Source: Sisyra terminalis (Eukaryota > Arthropoda > Insecta > Neuroptera > Sisyridae). Taken from it: a stretch of 64,000 bases of DNA. The DNA is taken from contig OY292280.1 in NCBI GenBank assembly GCA_958496175.1, positions 17,174,001 through 17,238,000 of the forward strand, in the 5' to 3' direction. A program made the translations under genes and the position numbers. A model generated the notes under the pieces. The model ran no database searches. It was not told where the DNA came from and was given only the letters and a program-made list of their open reading frames with translations. This document shows positions 59,901 through 64,000 of this stretch, in pieces. Position 1 is the stretch's first letter. Every line of letters starts with the position of its first letter.

Positions 59901-62125
59901 GATAGCCTTAATTCAAAATCCGTTGAGAAAACTAGACCTCATAATGAAAAGTCACCTTCTTTAAATGACCCAATATCAGTAGAAATTTTTCGCATAGACT
60001 TTCATCAATTTAATTTCCAGTTTCAATTTTCCAAAGATATACGTAACAAATGCTTTTTATTTTTTGCATAGTGGTTAAGAATGGTTTAGTTTATAATATT
60101 CAACTTTAATTTAGTGAGGAAAACATCCCTTATGTCCTTTTTATGCATTAGAAAATTGTCCTTTTTGAAAGTTTGAAACGTTATTGCGGGTGTCTTTTGG
60201 CACACAGGACAACATTTTTTTTCTATTATATTTCACTTGATAGCCTTAATTCAGAATCCGTTGAGAAAACTAGACCTCATAATGAAAAGTCACCTTCTTT
60301 AAATGACCCAATATCAGTAGAAATTTTTCGCATAGACTTTCATCAATTTAATTTCCAGTTTCAATTTTCCAAAGATATACGTAACAAATGCTTTTTATTT
60401 TTTGCATAGTGGTTAAGAATGGTTTAGTTTATAATATTCAACTTTAATTTAGTGAGGAAAACATCCCTTATGTCCTTTTTATGCATTAGAAAATTGTCCT
60501 TTTTGAAAGTTTGAAACGATATTGCGGGTGTCTTTTGGCACACAGGACAAAATTGTTTTCCTATTATATTTCACTTGATAGCCTTAATTCAGAATCCGTT
60601 GAGAAAACTAGACCTCATAATGAAAAGTCACCTTCTTTAAATGACCCAATATCAGTCGACTTTTTTCGCATAGACTTTCAACAATTTAATTTCCAGTTTC
60701 AATTTTCCAAAGATATACGTAACAAATGCTTTTTATTTTTTGCATAGTGGTTAAGAATGGTTTTGTTTATAATATTCAACTTTAATTTAGTGAGGAAAAC
60801 ATCCCTTATGTCCTTTTTATGCATTAGAAAATTGTCCTTTTTGAAAGTTTGAAACGATATTGCGGGTGTCTTTTGGCACACAGGACAAAATTGATTTCCT
60901 ATTATATTTCACTTGATAGCCTTAATTCAAAATCCGTTGAGAAAACTAGACCTCATAATGAAAAGTCACCTTCTTTAAATGACCCAATATCAGTCGAATT
61001 TTTTCGCATAGACATTCATCAATTTAATTTCCAGTTTCAATTTTCCAAAGATATACGTAACAAATGCTTTTTATTTTTTGCATAGTGGTTAAGAACGGTT
61101 TAGTTTATAATATTCAACTTTAATTTAGTGAGGAAAACATCCCTTATGTCCTTTTTATGCATTAGAAAATTGTCCTTTTTGAAAGTTTGAAACGATATTG
61201 CGGGTGTCTTTTGGCACACAGGACAAAATTTTTTTTCTATTATATTTCACTTGATAGCCATAATTCAGAATCCGTTGAGAAAACTAGACCTCATAATGAA
61301 AAGTCACCTTCTTTAAATGACCCAATATCAGTCGAATTTTTTCGCATAGACATTCATCAATTTAATTTCCAGTTTCAATTTTCCAAAGATATACGTAACA
61401 AATGCTTTTTATTTTTTGCATAGTGGTTAAGAATGGTTTAGTTTATAATATTCAACTTTAATTTAGTGAGGAAAACATCCCTTATGTCCTTTTTATGCAT
61501 TAGAAAATTGTCCTTTTTGAAAGTTTGAAACGATATTGCGGGTGTCTTTAGGCACACTGGACAAAATTTTTTTCCTATTATATTTCACTTGATAGCCTTA
61601 ATTCAAAATCCGTTGAGAAAACTAGACCTCATAATGAAAAGTCACCTTCTTTAAATGACCCAATATCAGTCGAATTTTTTCGCATAGACTATCAACAATT
61701 TAATTTCCAGTTTCAATATTCCAAAGATATACGTAACAAATGCTTTTTATTTTTTGCATAGTGGTTAAGAATGGTTTATTTTATAATATTCAACTTTAAT
61801 TTAGTGAGGAAAACATCCCTTATGTCCTTTTTATGCATTAGAAAATTGTCCTTTTTGAAAGTTTGAAACGATATTGCGGGTGTCTTTAGGCACACTGGAC
61901 AAAATTTTTTTCCTATTATATTTCACTTGATAGCCTTAATTCAAAATCCGTTGAGAAAACTAGACCTCATAATGAAAAGTCACCTTCTTTAAATGACCCA
62001 ATATCAGTCGAATTTTTTCGCTTAGACTTTCAACAATTTAATTTCCAGTTTCAATTTTCCAAAGATATACGTAACAAATGCTTTTTATTTTTTGCATAGT
62101 GGTTAAGAATGGTTTAGTTTATAAT
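50910..62125 (+). repeat. 17-monomer (5751-bp) near-identical duplicated block
   Basis: 50910-56370 and 56660-62125 match monomer by monomer at offset 5751, changing to 5753 after a 2-bp deletion in the first copy near 54520. Shared rare markers are AATTAAGTGAAGG (51310/57061), AGTCGACTTTTTTCGC (54902/60655), TCTTTAGGCACACTGG and the CAATATTCC variant near 55963/61716. This is the youngest large duplication visible. Confidence 0.88.
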
Positions 62126-62600
62126 ATTCAACTTTAATTTAGTGAGGAAAACATCCATTATGTCCTTTTTATGCATTAGAAAATTGTCCTTTTTGAAAGT
62201 TTGAAACGATATTGCGGGTGTCTTTTGGCACACAGGACAAAATTGTTTTCCTATTATATTTCACTTGATAGCCTTAATTCAAAATCCGTTGAGAAAACTA
62301 GACCTCATAATGAAAAGTCACCTTCTTTAAATGACCCAATATCAGTCGAATTTTTTCGCATAGACTTTCAACAATTTAATTTCCAGTTTCAATTTTCCAA
62401 AGATATACGTAACAAATGCTTTTTATTTTTTGCATAGTGGTTAAGAATGGTTTAGTTTATAATATTCAACTTTATTTTAGTGAAGGAAAACATCCCTTAT
62501 GTCCTTTTTATGCATTTGATTGTCCTTTTTGAAAGTTTGAAACGATATTGCGGTTGTCCTTTTGCACTCAGGATAAAAAAATTTTCACTCCACTCCTCAC

Positions 62601-63480
62601 GTAAGGACATTGTTTAATAATTTATTTATAAAGTTTACGATTTTCGTGAAAAATTAACGATGGTTAACCCACGGTTTATTTTGGTGAAAAATTTTCTTTT
62701 CTCGAATTTGAAATAGATTGTTATATTATCGTTTAATACATTGTTACGAACCCGAAACTTTATCTGGATCGAAAACCATCCCTTATTTGATCCCTTGACG
62801 TTACAAACACTTGAAGTTTGATGATTTCTTCTGCCACTTTGATTGTCGATTTCATCCCTTAAATGTGGTTTGTTTTCGGAAAAATTTGCACAGCATGTTC
62901 GGACGGACTTATATTTTTATGAAAAATTTCAAATAACCCTTACAAATTACAAATTAAACCATAAAGCAGCCCTAAAATTACCCGAGAAATGTTATTAAAT
63001 GCAACATTTATGCAACCATTTATTTTGTTTGTACATTGGTGTAAGCAGATTGCCTTCCAAACTATATGATTTTTCACGATATTTCTCATATTATTTCCTA
63101 TGTTATTGTACAAATATAGTACAACAACAACAAAAGAGTTGAATATCTTATTGGAATTTACGAGAAAACTTATTTTGTTTTCTTTTTGCGGAATTAAATT
63201 CTTAAAGTTGATAGTTGGTTTTGATTTACTTTAAAGAAGAGCAGTACATATTTGTTCATACGACAACAATGCATTACCGTTTCTTAGAATTTTAAATATC
63301 GAAAAAAATGGGGAAAAACATCAAAATGTTACTATGTATATTGACACATTTTCCGGAAGTATTATGGAGCAGCTATGGTTTCAATTTGTTTTGGAAAATT
63401 TCAAATATTTCGATCCCGAAAGAAAATTGAATTTTGTGATCTGAGAAATATTTATATATAAGTTTTTATTTAATGCAAAC
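62601..63480. other. Right flank of the array, no gene recognised
   Basis: AT-rich unique-looking sequence. It contains one member (62850-62925) of a pair of direct repeats whose other member is at 63625-63697; both have GGTTTTCGGAAAAATTTGC-like sequence and CAGCATGT. No coding sequence seen. Confidence 0.5.
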
Positions 63481-63483
63481 ACG

Positions 63484-63600
63484 TGCAGTTGTAGCCGAGT
63501 GGATATGTTGAGAGAATCTAAAGCAACAATCTCCGGGTTCGAACCTTGAAAATGTCATATTTTTTTTTTTATAATTTATTTATATTTTTTAAAGTCTAGA
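63484..63600 (+). mobile_element. tRNA-Ser-derived SINE or tRNA pseudogene
   Basis: GTAGCCGAGTGG (63491-63502) and GGGTTCGAACC (63535-63545) are well-formed A and B boxes at tRNA-like spacing, followed by a T-rich stretch. The 3' half of the acceptor stem does not pair with the 5' GCAGTTG, so it is not a functional tRNA gene. Its orientation is opposite to the three SINE copies at 17.8, 20.6 and 25.7 kb. Confidence 0.7.
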
Positions 63601-63699
63601 AATAACGTCACCAAATTGCCGCGGTCATCCCTTAAACGAGCTTGGTTTTCGGAAAAATTTGCCCAGCATGTACGGATGAACTTAAGTTTTCGATTGGCA

Positions 63700-64000
63700 T
63701 GCCTTTATTTCATATTCAATTTCCTACTCAATTTCATCTCTTATCTGTGAAAAATCAAAAGCAGTAAGTAATTATATTTAATTTTTAAATTTATTGCTTA
63801 TTTCTAACATTTCTTATGTATTGACAATTCGAATTGTTTAGAATTTTGAATTAAGACAACGCCAAAATGCGATTCGTATTTTGTTGGAAGCTATGAGTAC
63901 ATCCACCTGACTCACAGGTGGCACTAAAAACTTAAGGTGGTTCAATTGACATACATGTCAAGAGTTCACACGTTCTAGCATAGGTGGAGATACGATACAT
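63700..64000 (+). repeat. Dispersed repeat, right copy bracketing the array
   Basis: Homologous in the same orientation to 29800-30115 and running off the window end. The central 100 bp is nearly identical to the left copy, including the CCACCTG/CAGGTGG hairpin; the upstream part is more diverged. Confidence 0.8.

Larger units (their letters stand above)
30715..62600 (+). repeat. Main satellite array, about 338.5-bp monomer
   Basis: Head-to-tail tandem array of an AT-rich monomer. By length it holds about 94 copies. Each copy contains TTGCGGGTGTCTTTTGGCAC, CACTTGATAGCC, GACCCAATATCAGTCGAATT and TGCTTTTTATTTTTTGCATA. The first monomer (30715-31055) and the terminal one (62510-62600) are the most diverged. 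The left 5 kb is a distinct subtype with ATTTTACAAGGATCTAGTTA and CCAATGC; the rest has AAAGATATACGTAACAAATG. Most monomers keep a 78-codon open frame, but it opens with TTG after an in-frame TAG and contains no ATG. Conservation is therefore explained by homogenisation. Such arrays are typical of pericentromeric or other heterochromatin; which applies here is not visible. Confidence 0.97.

Noticed and set aside
33772..62437. Dozens of 78-residue proteins as a tandem gene family
   Set aside because: No ATG start, frame opens after a TAG at TTG, and frame-broken monomers are kept at similar frequency. The repeat is a satellite.
30715..62600. CRISPR array
   Set aside because: Units are contiguous 338-bp monomers with no short repeat and unique spacer pattern, and the window is eukaryotic.
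63484..63560. Functional tRNA-Ser gene
   Set aside because: A and B boxes are good, but the acceptor stem does not close and the anticodon arm is irregular.

Overview
The window is eukaryotic and almost certainly from an insect. It is strongly AT-rich, its genes carry short introns with GT-AG borders, and two convergent genes encode odorant-binding-protein-like secreted proteins, a family restricted to hexapods. I cannot name the species from sequence alone.

Layout. Positions 1-28,500 are gene-bearing but crowded with small mobile elements. Recognisable genes are a riboflavin transporter (SLC52 family, three exons, 6153-7908 +), a small zinc-finger protein (9921-10244 -), a tail-to-tail pair of four-exon OBP-like genes (12331-13570 + and 13919-15355 -), two diverged tandem copies of the proteasome assembly chaperone PSMG4 (22816-23292 + and 25940-26341 +), and a TARG1/OARD1-type macrodomain ADP-ribose hydrolase (27872-28465 +). 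Between them lie TIR elements (one with an 8-bp target duplication, one with TA flanks), tRNA-Ser-derived SINEs, inverted pairs carrying a hammerhead-ribozyme-like core, decayed duplicated gene-like fragments (16-20.4 kb) and a roughly 340-bp GATATA microsatellite.

Positions 28,770-62,600, about half the window, are a satellite: a head-to-tail array of an approximately 338.5-bp AT-rich monomer, roughly 94 copies in the main block by division. Monomers at the left edge are diverged and those in the centre homogenised. Long blocks repeat at exact monomer multiples (677, 3723, 5077 and 5751 bp, that is 2, 11, 15 and 17 monomers), giving a higher-order structure. The 78-codon open frames in most monomers have no ATG and I do not regard them as genes.

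Positions 62,600-64,000 are repeat-rich flank with a tRNA-derived SINE. The last 300 bp are homologous to a segment at 29.8-30.1 kb on the other side of the main array, so the array is bracketed by same-orientation copies of one dispersed repeat.

The genes do not form a pathway; each is an independent unit. The more unusual content is the satellite organisation, the OBP pair and the ribozyme-like elements.
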